Assembly (NCBI RefSeq): GCF_001854475.1
Contig: NZ_MNAN01000031.1
Span: forward strand, 80,086 to 144,085
Direction of reading: 5' to 3'
DNA length: 64,000 nucleotides
Origin: Pseudoalteromonas byunsanensis
GTDB taxonomy: Bacteria > Pseudomonadota > Gammaproteobacteria > Enterobacterales > Alteromonadaceae
The position numbers and the translations under genes are program-made. This document shows positions 8,417 through 17,635 of the stretch, one piece after another (the stretch's first letter is position 1; the number at the start of each line of letters is the position of its first letter). Below the pieces are notes generated by a model, which was given only the letters and a program-made list of their open reading frames with translations, did no database searches and was not told where the DNA came from.

Positions 8417-9186
8417 TGACGTAACCCTACTCCCCGGCGGATCAAACTCAACGCCAGAATAAATAATCCAGAAATAAACGCGAATAATACCGCAAAAGCA
8501 GTGTAAATGTTCACATCAGATACCCCTAAAAAGCCATACCTAAAGGCATTAACCATATAAATAATGGGATTGACCTGAGACACGCCCTGCCAAAACTCTG
8601 GCAACAGTGTGATTGAGTAGAACACGCCCCCTAGGTAGGTCAGCGGGGTTAACACAAAAGTAGGAATAATACTGATGTCGTCAAAACTGTTGGCATACAC
8701 CGCATTGATCAATCCCCCTAGCGAAAATACCGCTGAGGTCATGATCACCGTTGCGATGATCACCGCTAGGTTGTGAATTTTAATATCAACAAAAAATAGC
8801 GATACCAAAGTTACGATAAGCCCCACTAACATACCACGAGCCATACCGCCCCCGATGTATCCCAACACGATAATGTAGTTAGGCACAGGTGCCACCAGCA
8901 ACTCTTCAATACTCTTTTGGAATTTAGTGGAATAAAAACTTGAAGCCACGTTGGAGTATGAGTTGGTGATCACTGACATCATGATAAGGCCAGGAACGAT
9001 AAACTCCATGTAACTAAAGCCTCCCATCTCACCAATTCTTGAGCCTATCAAACTGCCAAAAATCACAAAATATAACGTCATGGTAATGGCAGGTGGTACT
9101 AGGGTTTGCACCCAAATACGCAAAAAGCGAATACATTCTTTGATCCAAATACTTTTTAGTGCAACACCGTAGCGGGTGATATTCAT
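8413..9186 (-). CDS. yadH: ABC-2 type exporter permease, YadH family
   Basis: 257 aa with about six hydrophobic segments. It closely matches E. coli YadH along its length, including the IWVQTLVPP start region, GFSYMEFIVPGL, EELLVAPVP and FVLTPLTYLGG. It should form the membrane channel with the ATPase encoded immediately upstream; their reading frames overlap by 4 bp (9183-9186). The substrate of YadGH is unknown in the literature I recall. In the cell it acts in the inner membrane. Confidence 0.92.
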   Translation of the reverse strand: MNITRYGVALKSIWIKECIRFLRIWVQTLVPPAITMTLYFVIFGSLIGSRIGEMGGFSYMEFIVPGLIMMSVITNSYSNVASSFYSTKFQKSIEELLVAPVPNYIIVLGYIGGGMARGMLVGLIVTLVSLFFVDIKIHNLAVIIATVIMTSAVFSLGGLINAVYANSFDDISIIPTFVLTPLTYLGGVFYSITLLPEFWQGVSQVNPIIYMVNAFRYGFLGVSDVNIYTAFAVLFAFISGLFILALSLIRRGVGLRH

Positions 9187-10103
9187 GCTGTGCGCCCCTG
9201 TTCTAATAATCCCACAAACAACTCTTCCAAACGGTTGGCTTTGTTACGCATACTTAATACCGTATTGCCTTGCGCAGTAAGTTGACTAAATACTTCGTTC
9301 AACCCTTGAGATTTGGCCACTTCTACTTCAACCGTGTGATCATCAACCATAGTGAATTGATAACCCGTGAGCGTGACCGGCTGAATCGGCGCTTTTAAGT
9401 CCAGGACAAAGGTTTCTTTGTCTAATTTGGCAAGCAAGGCTTTGATAGTGGTATTTTCAACAATTACGCCTTTATCAATAATGGCGATGTTTTTACACAG
9501 TAATTCGGCTTCTTCAAGGTAGTGAGTGGTTAAAATAATAGTCACGCCTTGCTTGTTGATCTGGCGTAAAAAATCCCACATTGAGCGGCGCAGTTCGATG
9601 TCTACGCCTGCCGTTGGTTCATCAAGAATGAGCAGTTTGGGCTCATGCATCAAAGCTCTAGCAATCATTAAACGACGCTTCATGCCGCCCGATAGTGTGC
9701 GTGCTTGCTTATCTTTTTTCTCAAACAAGCCAAGCTGTTTGAGATATTTTTCAGCGCGCTCATGGGCCAAAGCTCGCGGTACACCGTAGTATCCAGCTTG
9801 ATTGACCAAAATCTGGTTAAGTGTTTCAAACTGACCAAAGTTAAACTCTTGTGGTACTAGGCCTAACTCCGATTTAGCGTCTTCAAGCGCGGTATCAATG
9901 CTGTGACCAAATACTTCAACCTGCCCCTCAGTTTTGTTAACCAGTGAGGCGATGACGCCAATGGTGGTGGATTTTCCCGCGCCATTAGGACCAAGCAGCG
10001 CAAAAAAATCGCCTTGCTCAACTTGCAAGTCAATTCCTTTTACCGCTTCAACGCCGTTTTTATAGACTTTTTTCAAGCCTTTAATATTCAGTGCTATCGT
10101 CAT
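9183..10103 (-). CDS. yadG: ABC transporter ATP-binding protein, YadG family
   Basis: About 306 aa. It has Walker A GPNGAGKST, the Q-loop VPQEFNF, signature LSGGMKRRL, Walker B LLILDEP and the H-loop TTHYLEE. The start at 10103 gives MTIAL, as in E. coli YadG, and begins directly after the ubiX stop; an ATG 18 nt further up would overlap ubiX and is less likely. Energises the YadH permease encoded next. The C-terminal 80 residues form the extra domain seen in DrrA/YadG-like exporters. Confidence 0.92.
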   Translation of the reverse strand: MTIALNIKGLKKVYKNGVEAVKGIDLQVEQGDFFALLGPNGAGKSTTIGVIASLVNKTEGQVEVFGHSIDTALEDAKSELGLVPQEFNFGQFETLNQILVNQAGYYGVPRALAHERAEKYLKQLGLFEKKDKQARTLSGGMKRRLMIARALMHEPKLLILDEPTAGVDIELRRSMWDFLRQINKQGVTIILTTHYLEEAELLCKNIAIIDKGVIVENTTIKALLAKLDKETFVLDLKAPIQPVTLTGYQFTMVDDHTVEVEVAKSQGLNEVFSQLTAQGNTVLSMRNKANRLEELFVGLLEQGRTA

Positions 10104-10104
10104 G

Positions 10105-10728
10105 TTAATGTTGTTCTCCATAACCCCAGCGTTTGGCCAAGGTATGTTCGATGTTTAAATGATCAAGAATACGGGCCACCATAAAATCGACTAAATCCTG
10201 AATAGATTCAGGCTGGTGATAAAAACCCGGAGCCGCAGGCATAATGGTGACACCAAGTTGGCTAAGCTTGAGCATATTTTCAAGGTGAATAGAGCTAAAT
10301 GGAGTTTCTCTAGGTACTAAAATGAGTTGGCCGCGTTCTTTTATCACCACATCAGCGGCGCGCTCCAACAGGTTATCCGATGCCCCCATAGCAATGGCTG
10401 ACACAGACCCCGCACTGCATGGGCAAACCACCATTTTTTTCGGTGCGGCGGAGCCAGAAGCAACCGGGCTAAACCAGTTATCTTTGCCAAAAACTTTGAT
10501 TTGCTCAGGTTTGGCCTGACACAAGGCGCTTAACTGCTCGGTCGCCTTTTGCTCGTTACCCGAAAGCTTGATGCCCGACTCTGTATCAAGCACCACCCGT
10601 GCTGCACTGGAGATAAGCACAAACACCTGATAATTCATGGCGACTAATACTTCTAACAAACGCAGCCCGTAAGGTGCGCCCGATGCGCCGCTAAATGCTA
10701 AGGTAATAGCTGGTTTAAACTCGCTCAC
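10105..10728 (-). CDS. ubiX: Flavin prenyltransferase UbiX
   Basis: 207 aa. UbiX joins dimethylallyl phosphate to FMN to make prenyl-FMN, the cofactor of the UbiD decarboxylase in ubiquinone synthesis. The FMN-binding motif [12 protein letters not shown] is at the N-terminus, with [12 protein letters not shown] and the late PAAPGFY motif all present. The start is taken as the GTG at 10728: it has AGGAA at a proper distance, yields a normal-length protein and avoids the long N-terminal extension that would run into mpl. It lies 13 bp after mpl and just before yadG, so mpl-ubiX-yadGH-methyltransferase look like one transcription unit. Confidence 0.93.
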   Translation of the reverse strand: MSEFKPAITLAFSGASGAPYGLRLLEVLVAMNYQVFVLISSAARVVLDTESGIKLSGNEQKATEQLSALCQAKPEQIKVFGKDNWFSPVASGSAAPKKMVVCPCSAGSVSAIAMGASDNLLERAADVVIKERGQLILVPRETPFSSIHLENMLKLSQLGVTIMPAAPGFYHQPESIQDLVDFMVARILDHLNIEHTLAKRWGYGEQH

Positions 10729-10741
10729 AATAAATTCCTGC

Positions 10742-12115
10742 TTAGTTAATTCGCTGCTTGAGCGCTTGAAGTAACTTTTGATGTAGCCCGTCAAAGCCAC
10801 CGTTACTCATGATCAAAATATGTTGTCCAGGCTGCGCATGCTCACACACCTGAGCAATGATATCGTCAATGTTATCGCTACACTTGCGCCCTGCCTTTTG
10901 CGCCTGCTCGCGCAGCGACCAGCCAAGCCCCTGCGGTTCAAACAGATAGGCTTCATCAGCGAGCGCCAAAGAATCAAGCAATGTGCTTTGATGCACGCCC
11001 ATCTTCATGGTGTTTGAACGAGGCTCTAAAATGGCAATCACTGAATCATCGCCAACACTGGCCTTCAACCCCGCAAGCGTAGTTGTTATCGCGGTGGGAT
11101 GATGCGCAAAGTCATCGTACACCCGCACACCGTTTACTTCGCCCAGTAACTCCATGCGGCGTTTGGGTGATTTAAACTCACTGAGTGCGTCAATGCTTAC
11201 CGACACTGGAATGCCCACATGACGAGCCGCGGCTATCGCCATCATGGCATTTTTAACATTATGCTCGCCTATGGCCGACCAACTCACTACGCCTTGCAGC
11301 GCGCCATGAAGATAGACCTCAAATTGCGAGCCGTCGCTTTGCAGTAGTTTGTACGTCCAATCGCCATTTAGGGTTTCTTGTTGGCTCCAAAAACCGCGTT
11401 TGATCACCTCATTTAGTGGTTCATCATCTTGCGGATAAATGGCTTTGCCTTGTGCCGGTAGCGTACGTAATAAATGATGGAACTGCGTTTGTATAGCATT
11501 GAGATCGCTAAAAATATCAGCGTGGTCAAACTCAAGGTTATTCATGATCAGGGTGCGCGGCAAATAATGAACAAATTTACTGCGCTTATCAAAAAACGCG
11601 GTGTCGTACTCATCCGCTTCAATCACAAAAAATGGGGTATCGCTGATCCGCGCTGACACGCCAAAATTCTGCACAATACCGCCAATCAAAAAACCCGGGC
11701 GTAAGCCTGCATATTCTAGCAACCATGCCAACATACTAGCAGTGGTGGTTTTACCATGCGTGCCCGCCACCGCAAGCACCCAAGCTTCTTGCAATAAATT
11801 GTGCTTTAGCCATTCAGGGCCTGAGGTATAAGGAATACGCTGCTCAAGCACATACTCAACACACGGGTTGCCTCGGCTCATCGCATTACCAATCACCACC
11901 ATGTCAGGGGCAGGCTCTAGTTGCGCGGGGTCATACCCCGTGGTTAGCTCAATACCTAAAGACTCAAGCTGTGTGCTCATTGGCGGATACACATTTTGAT
12001 CTGAGCCGGTCACTCTAAAACCCAGCGCTTGCGCAATCGCCGCAATGCCGCCCATAAACGTGCCGCAGATCCCTAAAATATGTATATGCTGTTGCTTAGT
12101 TTGCTGACTTGCCAT
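10742..12115 (-). CDS. mpl: Murein tripeptide ligase Mpl
   Basis: 457 aa, the usual length. It links UDP-N-acetylmuramate to L-Ala-gamma-D-Glu-meso-DAP recovered from old murein. It has the Mur-ligase three-domain layout: N-terminal Rossmann-like domain ([12 protein letters not shown]), central ATPase with P-loop [15 protein letters not shown] and the [11 protein letters not shown] segment, and C-terminal domain with [11 protein letters not shown]. Works in cytoplasmic cell-wall recycling. First gene of the apparent mpl-ubiX-yadGH unit. Confidence 0.95.
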   Translation of the reverse strand: MASQQTKQQHIHILGICGTFMGGIAAIAQALGFRVTGSDQNVYPPMSTQLESLGIELTTGYDPAQLEPAPDMVVIGNAMSRGNPCVEYVLEQRIPYTSGPEWLKHNLLQEAWVLAVAGTHGKTTTASMLAWLLEYAGLRPGFLIGGIVQNFGVSARISDTPFFVIEADEYDTAFFDKRSKFVHYLPRTLIMNNLEFDHADIFSDLNAIQTQFHHLLRTLPAQGKAIYPQDDEPLNEVIKRGFWSQQETLNGDWTYKLLQSDGSQFEVYLHGALQGVVSWSAIGEHNVKNAMMAIAAARHVGIPVSVSIDALSEFKSPKRRMELLGEVNGVRVYDDFAHHPTAITTTLAGLKASVGDDSVIAILEPRSNTMKMGVHQSTLLDSLALADEAYLFEPQGLGWSLREQAQKAGRKCSDNIDDIIAQVCEHAQPGQHILIMSNGGFDGLHQKLLQALKQRIN

Positions 12116-12270
12116 GAAAATAATTTGCCTTTTCTAATATTTATACCGCCATTGGCAGGGTGTCTACTATGCCAAATTTAAACGCAATAAACCAATTTTG
12201 GCCGAGCAAAACAGCTATGCGCAATCGGCAATAATAACCGCTTATGCTGAACTTTTTATGAGTTTAGATA

Positions 12271-12301
12271 AAAAAAATGCCAGTCACAGACTGGCATTTT
12301 T
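12271..12301 (-). terminator. Rho-independent terminator after pyrE
   Basis: Stem atgccagt/actggcat with a 5-nt loop, extended by A/T pairs and flanked by A7 and T5 runs, so it can work on both strands. It sits 21 bp past the pyrE stop, which fits termination of rph-pyrE. The remaining 150 bp up to mpl should hold the mpl promoter. Confidence 0.9.
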
Positions 12302-12321
12302 ACTAATATTTTAACCGCCGA

Positions 12322-12966
12322 TTACGCAACACCGTATTGGTCACGGTAGGCTTTAACCGCTTCAAGGTGCTCTGCCATACCACCTTGTTGCTCAAGGTAA
12401 GTGATCAGATCAGCCAGTTTCACGATAGACACCACCTGAGTATTAAAGTCACGCTCTACTTCTTGAATCGCAGATAACTCAGCTTTGCCCTTTTCTTGGC
12501 GGTCTAACGCAATCAATACACCTGACAAGTCTGCGCCCGCCTGTGAAATGATCTCCATCGACTCACGAATAGCAGTCCCAGCGGTTATCACATCATCAAC
12601 TAACATGATACGACCCTCAAGCGGTGACCCTACCAATGAGCCACCTTCACCATGTTGCTTTTTCTCTTTACGATTAAAGCAATAAGGCACATCTTTGTTG
12701 TAGTGATCCGCCAATGCAACCGCCGTAGTAGTCGCAATAGGAATACCTTTATATGCAGGGCCAAAAAGTACGTCATATTCAATGCCTGCATCTTCAAGTG
12801 CGGCGGCATAAAAACGGCCTAAGCGCGCTAAGTCACGACCCGTGTTAAACAGGCCGGCGTTAAAAAAGTAAGGGCTGGTACGGCCTGATTTTAGTGTAAA
12901 CTCACCAAACTTAAGCACCTGCTTTTCAAGGGCAAATTCAATAAACTCTTTTTGATATGCTTTCAT
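12322..12966 (-). CDS. pyrE: Orotate phosphoribosyltransferase
   Basis: 214 aa. Makes orotidine 5'-phosphate from orotate and PRPP in de novo pyrimidine synthesis. The PRPP-binding signature [13 protein letters not shown] and the catalytic-loop residues ([11 protein letters not shown]) are present, and [17 protein letters not shown] is the conserved N-terminus. It follows rph by 25 bp, as in enterobacteria, but that gap is too short to hold the rph-pyrE attenuator known from E. coli. A strong terminator follows. Confidence 0.97.
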   Translation of the reverse strand: MKAYQKEFIEFALEKQVLKFGEFTLKSGRTSPYFFNAGLFNTGRDLARLGRFYAAALEDAGIEYDVLFGPAYKGIPIATTTAVALADHYNKDVPYCFNRKEKKQHGEGGSLVGSPLEGRIMLVDDVITAGTAIRESMEIISQAGADLSGVLIALDRQEKGKAELSAIQEVERDFNTQVVSIVKLADLITYLEQQGGMAEHLEAVKAYRDQYGVA

Positions 12967-12991
12967 GTCTTACCTATTGTATCTAACGGAC

Positions 12992-13705
12992 TTATGCCAG
13001 TGCTTTTTTCTGTAAATCTATGATTTCACGGATTGAATGCTTCGCCAAACCCAGTAGCTCATCAAGCTCTTCGAATGAGAATGGTTCACCCTCTGCGGTG
13101 CCTTGTACTTCAATTAGTTTACCCGTTTCTGTCATGATCACGTTCATGTCAGTTTCTGCTTCTGAATCTTCAAGGTACTCTAAGTCAGAAATCGCTTCGC
13201 CGTTGTAAACACCGACCGAAATCGCAGCAATCATAAACTTAAGTGGATTGTTGTTGATCATCCCCTTAGCACGCATGTGGGTCAGTGCGTCAACCAATGC
13301 AACGCACGCGCCGCTGATTGAAGCGGTACGCGTCCCGCCATCCGCCTGCAACACATCACAGTCGATGGTAATGGTGTTCTCACCAAGCGCTTTTAAATCA
13401 ACTGCAGCACGTAAGGCACGCGCGATCAAACGTTGGATCTCCATAGTGCGACCACCTTGTTTGCCTTTGGCCGCTTCACGGTTATTTCGAGTATGAGTAG
13501 AACGTGGCAACATACCGTATTCAGCGGTGATCCAGCCTTTACCTTGACCTTTCATAAAACGAGGTACACCCGCTTCAACAGTGGCAGTACACAATACTTT
13601 GGTGTTACCGAACTCTACCAACACCGACCCTTCGGCATGCATAGTATAGTTACGGGTAAATGTTACTGGTCTTATTTGGTTTGCTGTTCTTTCGCTTGGA
13701 CGCAT
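12992..13705 (-). CDS. rph: Ribonuclease PH
   Basis: 237 aa, full length. Phosphorolytic 3'-to-5' exoribonuclease that trims tRNA 3' ends. It starts [14 protein letters not shown] and has the family blocks [30 protein letters not shown] and [15 protein letters not shown]. First gene of rph-pyrE and divergent from yicC across 185 bp. Confidence 0.97.
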   Translation of the reverse strand: MRPSERTANQIRPVTFTRNYTMHAEGSVLVEFGNTKVLCTATVEAGVPRFMKGQGKGWITAEYGMLPRSTHTRNNREAAKGKQGGRTMEIQRLIARALRAAVDLKALGENTITIDCDVLQADGGTRTASISGACVALVDALTHMRAKGMINNNPLKFMIAAISVGVYNGEAISDLEYLEDSEAETDMNVIMTETGKLIEVQGTAEGEPFSFEELDELLGLAKHSIREIIDLQKKALA

Positions 13706-13847
13706 CCACGTTCCCCTAAATTCAGAATTTTGCCTATTATAAAGGCTCAGCCGATACGATGCTATGCGTTAAGCTAATAAATTGTTGTGAGCACAGCTCA
13801 CAAAATTTGCTAATTATTTCCTCTGTCGCCTTGCGCGCTTTATAAGC

Positions 13848-13853
13848 TATAAT
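13848..13853 (+). promoter_or_regulatory. Candidate -10 element for yicC
   Basis: A perfect TATAAT lies 38 bp before the yicC start. No good -35 hexamer is seen at 16-18 bp spacing, so only the -10 is proposed. The sequence CAAAATTTG(C/T)TAAT occurs twice nearby, at 13801 and 13861. Confidence 0.4.
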
Positions 13854-13890
13854 GGCGCAGCAAAATTTGTTAATAGATTAGGAACTTTAC

Positions 13891-14751
13891 ATGATCCATA
13901 GTATGACCGCCTACGCACGCCGAGAAGTTAAGGGTGAATGGGGCACAGGGGTTTGGGAAATTCGCTCGGTTAACCAGCGCTACCTAGAAACCTTTATCCG
14001 CGCACCTGAACAGTTCCGTGCCATGGAGCCAGTAGTACGTGAACGCCTGCGCAAACACCTACAGCGCGGCAAGGTAGAAGTGTATTTGAAGTTTACTGCC
14101 AACCCAGCCCACGTGGGTGAGTTGTCTATTAATGAAACCTTAGCAGAGCAATTGATCAAAAGCGCTCAGTGGGTGCAACAACACAGCAAGGGCGAGATCA
14201 ACCCAGTAGATATTCTACGTTGGCCCGGCGTAATGGAAGCGCAAGAAGTAGACCTAGACACTGTAAATAGTCAGCTACTTGCAGGTTTTGACGAATTAAT
14301 CGAAGACTTTAAAGCTGCTCGCGCCAGTGAAGGTGAAAACCTAGAAACCATGATCACCACCCGTTTAGACTCAATTGTAGAGCAAGTCGCCATTGTTGAA
14401 GGCCACATGCCAGAGGTAAACAAATGGCAACGCGAAAAGCTCACCACTAAGTTAGAAGAACTTAAAGCGGAAATCGACGAAAACCGCCTAGAGCAAGAGC
14501 TTATCTACCTTGCACAAAAACAAGACGTCGCCGAAGAGCTAGACCGCTTAAAGTCACACGTTAAAGAAACTCACAAAATATTGAAAAAAGGCGGCGCCTG
14601 CGGCCGACGTTTAGACTTTATGATGCAAGAGTTCAACCGCGAGTCAAACACCCTCGCCTCAAAATCAATCAACACCGAAATCACCAACGCAGCAGTAGAG
14701 CTAAAAGTGTTGATAGAGCAAATGAGAGAGCAGATCCAGAATATTGAGTAA
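13891..14751 (+). CDS. yicC: YicC/YloC family endoribonuclease
   Basis: 286 aa, the family's usual length. The N-terminus IHSMTAYARRE and the C-terminal DUF1732 block (GRRLDFMMQEFNREsNTLaSKS) are intact. YicC has been described as an endoribonuclease that promotes decay of small RNAs such as RyhB; the N-terminal domain is the YicC fold. A good ribosome site (AGGAAC) precedes the ATG and a terminator follows. It marks the left end of the accessory stretch. Confidence 0.95.
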   Translation: MIHSMTAYARREVKGEWGTGVWEIRSVNQRYLETFIRAPEQFRAMEPVVRERLRKHLQRGKVEVYLKFTANPAHVGELSINETLAEQLIKSAQWVQQHSKGEINPVDILRWPGVMEAQEVDLDTVNSQLLAGFDELIEDFKAARASEGENLETMITTRLDSIVEQVAIVEGHMPEVNKWQREKLTTKLEELKAEIDENRLEQELIYLAQKQDVAEELDRLKSHVKETHKILKKGGACGRRLDFMMQEFNRESNTLASKSINTEITNAAVELKVLIEQMREQIQNIE

Positions 14752-14793
14752 AGCTCACTAGCTTTCAAGAATATTCATAAACACTTGAAAAAT

Positions 14794-14821
14794 CTCGCTT
14801 TATAGCGAGGTTTTGTTTTTT
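14794..14821 (+). terminator. Rho-independent terminator after yicC
   Basis: Stem ctcgct/agcgag with a TTAT loop, followed by gttttgtttttt. It lies 43 bp past the yicC stop. Confidence 0.85.
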
Positions 14822-15155
14822 ATGATTCCGTATTTTTTCATTCTGTTTCATCCAATTGGTGAGTATTTTCACTGCTAACCTCAAACTACTGATGTGTAGT
14901 AGTACACTAGGTGAAAAAATACCTAGTAGACACCCCATCATGGGCAATTAGTTTACAACTCCATTGTAAACGAAATGTTGACTTTTTGGTCATTTACAAA
15001 TATCTTTACTTCAATATTTATTCAGGCTGAATTCATTGTTTTTCAACCTTTGACAACGTTGGTACGTATTTTTAGCCTGCACAATCACTCTTCGTTGTTA
15101 ACAACATGTACATTAACTGTGGAAAATCTCCCCATTAATAAAAGGACAAGGACAC
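14822..15155. other. Intergenic region with inverted repeat upstream of HTH module
   Basis: 334 bp without a convincing gene. It contains an inverted repeat with 7-bp arms (actaggt, 8-nt A-rich centre, acctagt) at 14906-14927, and a smaller one (ctact/agtag) just before it. A near-palindrome TGTGGA-N5-TCCCCA lies at 15118-15134, 22 bp before the HTH gene. These could be operator sites for the HTH proteins encoded downstream, but no consensus is known to me. Confidence 0.45.
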
Positions 15156-15413
15156 GTGATAAATGGTGATGATTTAAGGGCGATGAGAGTCAATGCTCGC
15201 ATATCTCAAGAAGCTATGGCTAAAAAGCTCAGGTGTGATCGAAAAACCATCATCAATTATGAGCTAGGAGTCAGTGACATTCGTTCCAAACAGCTTTTCA
15301 TGTGGCTTCTATATTGTAAGATAGATTCTGGGTCTCTCTTGAGTGAGATTAAGCAGATCCGCGATCAGGTCAACAGTAAAGAAAAACCAAACTTACAGGA
15401 TGAAGAACCATGA
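15156..15413 (+). CDS. Small Xre-family HTH protein (split module)
   Basis: 85 aa, start GTG at 15156 preceded by AGGAC. Residues about 6-55 form a Cro/CI-type helix-turn-helix (ISQEAMAKKL, then CDRKTIINYELG as the recognition region); the tail is charged. It is clearly paralogous to the N-terminal part of the protein at 16478: even the DNA is identical over more than 20 bases across the recognition helix. The next gene starts within its stop (4-bp overlap), so the two are coupled. Probable DNA-binding regulator; target unknown. Confidence 0.8.
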   Translation: MINGDDLRAMRVNARISQEAMAKKLRCDRKTIINYELGVSDIRSKQLFMWLLYCKIDSGSLLSEIKQIRDQVNSKEKPNLQDEEP

Positions 15414-15802
15414 ACAAGTTAAACGCTCTTTTATTAAATTTAATGAATTTTTTAATCTCGTTTGGTGATAAACAGGAGAATAATTCCACAAGCAGGTTTC
15501 CGTCGATAACTTCGAATGATATTGCAAAAAACTGTAATATCAACTCTGTGAGGCTAGTAACAAACAATGTAATTGAGGTTACTTTTGCGTGTGGTAGTTC
15601 TTCAACATTTAAACAGGTGATGAACAATCATAACGTTGTAATGCAACCTACCGGTTTCGCTAGAAGCTGTGTAAGTCCACGTAAACTTACAGCGGACACC
15701 TGTACTTTAGTAACTGGTGGGAATTTAGCTATAAAAAAACCGAGATCAGCAACTAGCCCTTGTCTGCTCCCCACCATATCCACGGATAGTCTACAAGGAT
15801 AG
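15410..15802 (+). CDS. Unknown 130-aa protein between HTH and membrane genes
   Basis: The start overlaps the HTH stop (ATGA), which argues for real translation. The N-terminal 18 residues are moderately hydrophobic (LNALLLNLMNFLISF), possibly a weak anchor or signal; the rest is polar, with five cysteines and no recognised domain. In the paralogous fused gene at 16478 this segment is missing: the HTH runs directly into the membrane part. It may therefore be an insertion or an added partner. I do not recognise the family. Confidence 0.6.
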   Translation: MNKLNALLLNLMNFLISFGDKQENNSTSRFPSITSNDIAKNCNINSVRLVTNNVIEVTFACGSSSTFKQVMNNHNVVMQPTGFARSCVSPRKLTADTCTLVTGGNLAIKKPRSATSPCLLPTISTDSLQG

Positions 15803-15805
15803 ATA

Positions 15806-16399
15806 ATGAAAGTCTCAAACTTAATTCTACTCAGTATTGCTTCATTACTGTTTTTCTACATTCAATTGTGGGATCAAAAACTTGTCACACCCATTTATTT
15901 GTCACTCCTTGGTATGAGTACCCTTTACGGTATGTATATTAGAGATATCAACGTCTCTCATATTGCTGGGTTTATTCTTGTTTTGACCACGATCAATCTT
16001 GCTATTTTTGAAACTGACTTGGTCAATTATGTTACTCCGAGTGATAACGAAATACAGCAAGGTTTAATCATTTATGGCATACAACTATTATTCAGTCTTA
16101 CAACTGCATTGATACTAATTTTTAGAGTTCAGTTTTCTAGACTATTATCTAAGTCGGATCAAGTTGAGTTAACCCATTTTGATGGTATTTTTCATTGGCT
16201 ATATCTTTACAGTTCAAGTATTTACTTTTTAGCGCTTGCTGAGGAGATTGCCTACACCTTCTTCGAACTGAAATCTTTGACACTAATCTACGATAACTTC
16301 GAAGGCTTGATTTATATTGCTTGGGCGCTATGTTGTGGTGCGCTATTAACTATGGTGATTTGTAGCAAAAAGCCAACCAACACAAATGAGTTGGCTTAG
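15806..16399 (+). CDS. Integral membrane protein, partner of HTH module
   Basis: 197 aa with about six hydrophobic segments, including LILLSIASLLFFYIQLW and IYLSLLGMSTLYGMYI. It aligns along its length with residues ~75-271 of the fused protein at 16478, sharing TPIYL, HIAG, FDGIFHW, and YDNFEGLIY followed by A-W. It starts 4 nt after the preceding stop with an AAGGA site, so the HTH, 130-aa and membrane genes form one operon. A hairpin (aagccaac/gttggctt) overlaps its end. Function unknown; a membrane-bound controller of the HTH protein is an inference. Confidence 0.75.
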   Translation: MKVSNLILLSIASLLFFYIQLWDQKLVTPIYLSLLGMSTLYGMYIRDINVSHIAGFILVLTTINLAIFETDLVNYVTPSDNEIQQGLIIYGIQLLFSLTTALILIFRVQFSRLLSKSDQVELTHFDGIFHWLYLYSSSIYFLALAEEIAYTFFELKSLTLIYDNFEGLIYIAWALCCGALLTMVICSKKPTNTNELA

Positions 16400-16477
16400 T
16401 TGCGCATTGCGGCACTCACTGTTCTTCGCTTTTAGCGACACTGTAAAACGGAAGATATACAACAACATGGATAACGC

Positions 16478-17293
16478 ATGATTGATGGTGAAGATTTAAA
16501 GGCGCTGCGGATACAAGCTGGTATTCCCCAAAAGGCGATGTCTGACAAGCTTGGCTGCGATAGAAAAACCATCATCAATTATGAGTTGGGGGTCAGTGAT
16601 ATTCCCTCAAAAAAGCTATTTCGCTGGCTACAATGCTGCAAGCTTGATTTGGGTGTATTGCTAGGTCAGATAAAAGCGATCCGTGATGATGCAAATGATA
16701 ACGGCAGAGCTAAAATTCTGGATTTTGTCACCATAGGGTTTGTATTGAGCCAATTATGGAGCCCTATTATCATCACGCCAATATACTTAACCTTGATTGG
16801 TATTTGTATTATCTATGGCGTATATACAAAAAACATCAACATGGCTCATATCGCAGGCATTATCTTTGCGTTAACTGGGGCGGGTTATGTAATTTTTGAG
16901 TCAGGCTTAATCAATAAAGCAACGCCTGACGAAAATCAAGTTTTACAGAGTATACTTATTTTTGGTACTCAACTGCTACTTTGCCTTACCGCCACATTTC
17001 TTCTTACTTTTAGGGTGCAACTTTCTCGTCGGCTATCCAAGGCTGACTCTATTAAGCTAACCCCTTTTGATGGCATCTTTCATTGGATTTTTATTTACTT
17101 AGCAATTGTTAACCTTGCTGCGCTTTTGGAAGACATGGCTTACCTCCTTCTTGACCTTAAATCATGGACCCCCATCTACGATAACTTCGAAGGGCTGATC
17201 TATTTCGCTTGGGTACTTTGCTGTAGTGCGCTGTTAAGCATGATGATCTGTTCAACTAAAAGCAAACCGGTAAACGGCGCTAATGTTTCTTAA
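16478..17293 (+). CDS. Fused HTH-membrane protein
   Basis: 271 aa. Residues about 6-55 are an Xre-type HTH (CDRKTIINYELG as in the gene at 15156). After a linker at 60-75 come about six membrane segments. It is a one-piece version of the split module just upstream, so the pair arose by duplication with either fission or fusion. The HTH would lie in the cytoplasm, tethered to the inner membrane, as in membrane-bound one-component regulators such as ToxR or CadC, although those use a winged-helix domain. No sensory domain is evident outside the membrane. No known family is recognised. Confidence 0.8.
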   Translation: MIDGEDLKALRIQAGIPQKAMSDKLGCDRKTIINYELGVSDIPSKKLFRWLQCCKLDLGVLLGQIKAIRDDANDNGRAKILDFVTIGFVLSQLWSPIIITPIYLTLIGICIIYGVYTKNINMAHIAGIIFALTGAGYVIFESGLINKATPDENQVLQSILIFGTQLLLCLTATFLLTFRVQLSRRLSKADSIKLTPFDGIFHWIFIYLAIVNLAALLEDMAYLLLDLKSWTPIYDNFEGLIYFAWVLCCSALLSMMICSTKSKPVNGANVS

Positions 17294-17566
17294 TAATGAC
17301 TGGGCTTGAGTGCGCAATCAATCCTCATTTTAAAGCCTGCTTTGCACTTGTGAACTGTGACCGCTCACTACACGAGTGCACCTCTAACCTACTGCCAGAA
17401 TACTTAAAGCTCTATAACTTGCAGCTACCATAAAAGCCCTACAACTATTTAGTGCTTGCGTTATCATTCCCGCAGGTCACAGACTTTAACGCCCAAACCC
17501 TTAATCAGCCTAGCACGCACTCGTGACCAAAATATATGTTATGCAATATTTTGGAATTTTTTCTAC

Positions 17567-17602
17567 GTGTGGAGATTTTTCCACACACAGTATTAGATAA
17601 TG
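17567..17602 (+). promoter_or_regulatory. Palindrome and -10-like site before TA-like pair
   Basis: The arms gtgtgga and tccacac (17567-17586, 6-nt centre) lie about 50 bp before the gene at 17636, followed by a -10-like GATAAT near 17596. This is the position expected for an operator bound by the HTH protein encoded by the second gene of the pair. The rest of the 342-bp gap after the fused HTH gene shows no gene. Confidence 0.45.
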
Positions 17603-17635
17603 TAAACACCAAGTAACCAAAGGTTAAATAAAATC

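Noticed and set aside
16370..16397. Hairpin aagccaac/gttggctt as a terminator of the split module
   Set aside because: It overlaps the stop codon and has no U-tract on the plus strand; left unlabelled.
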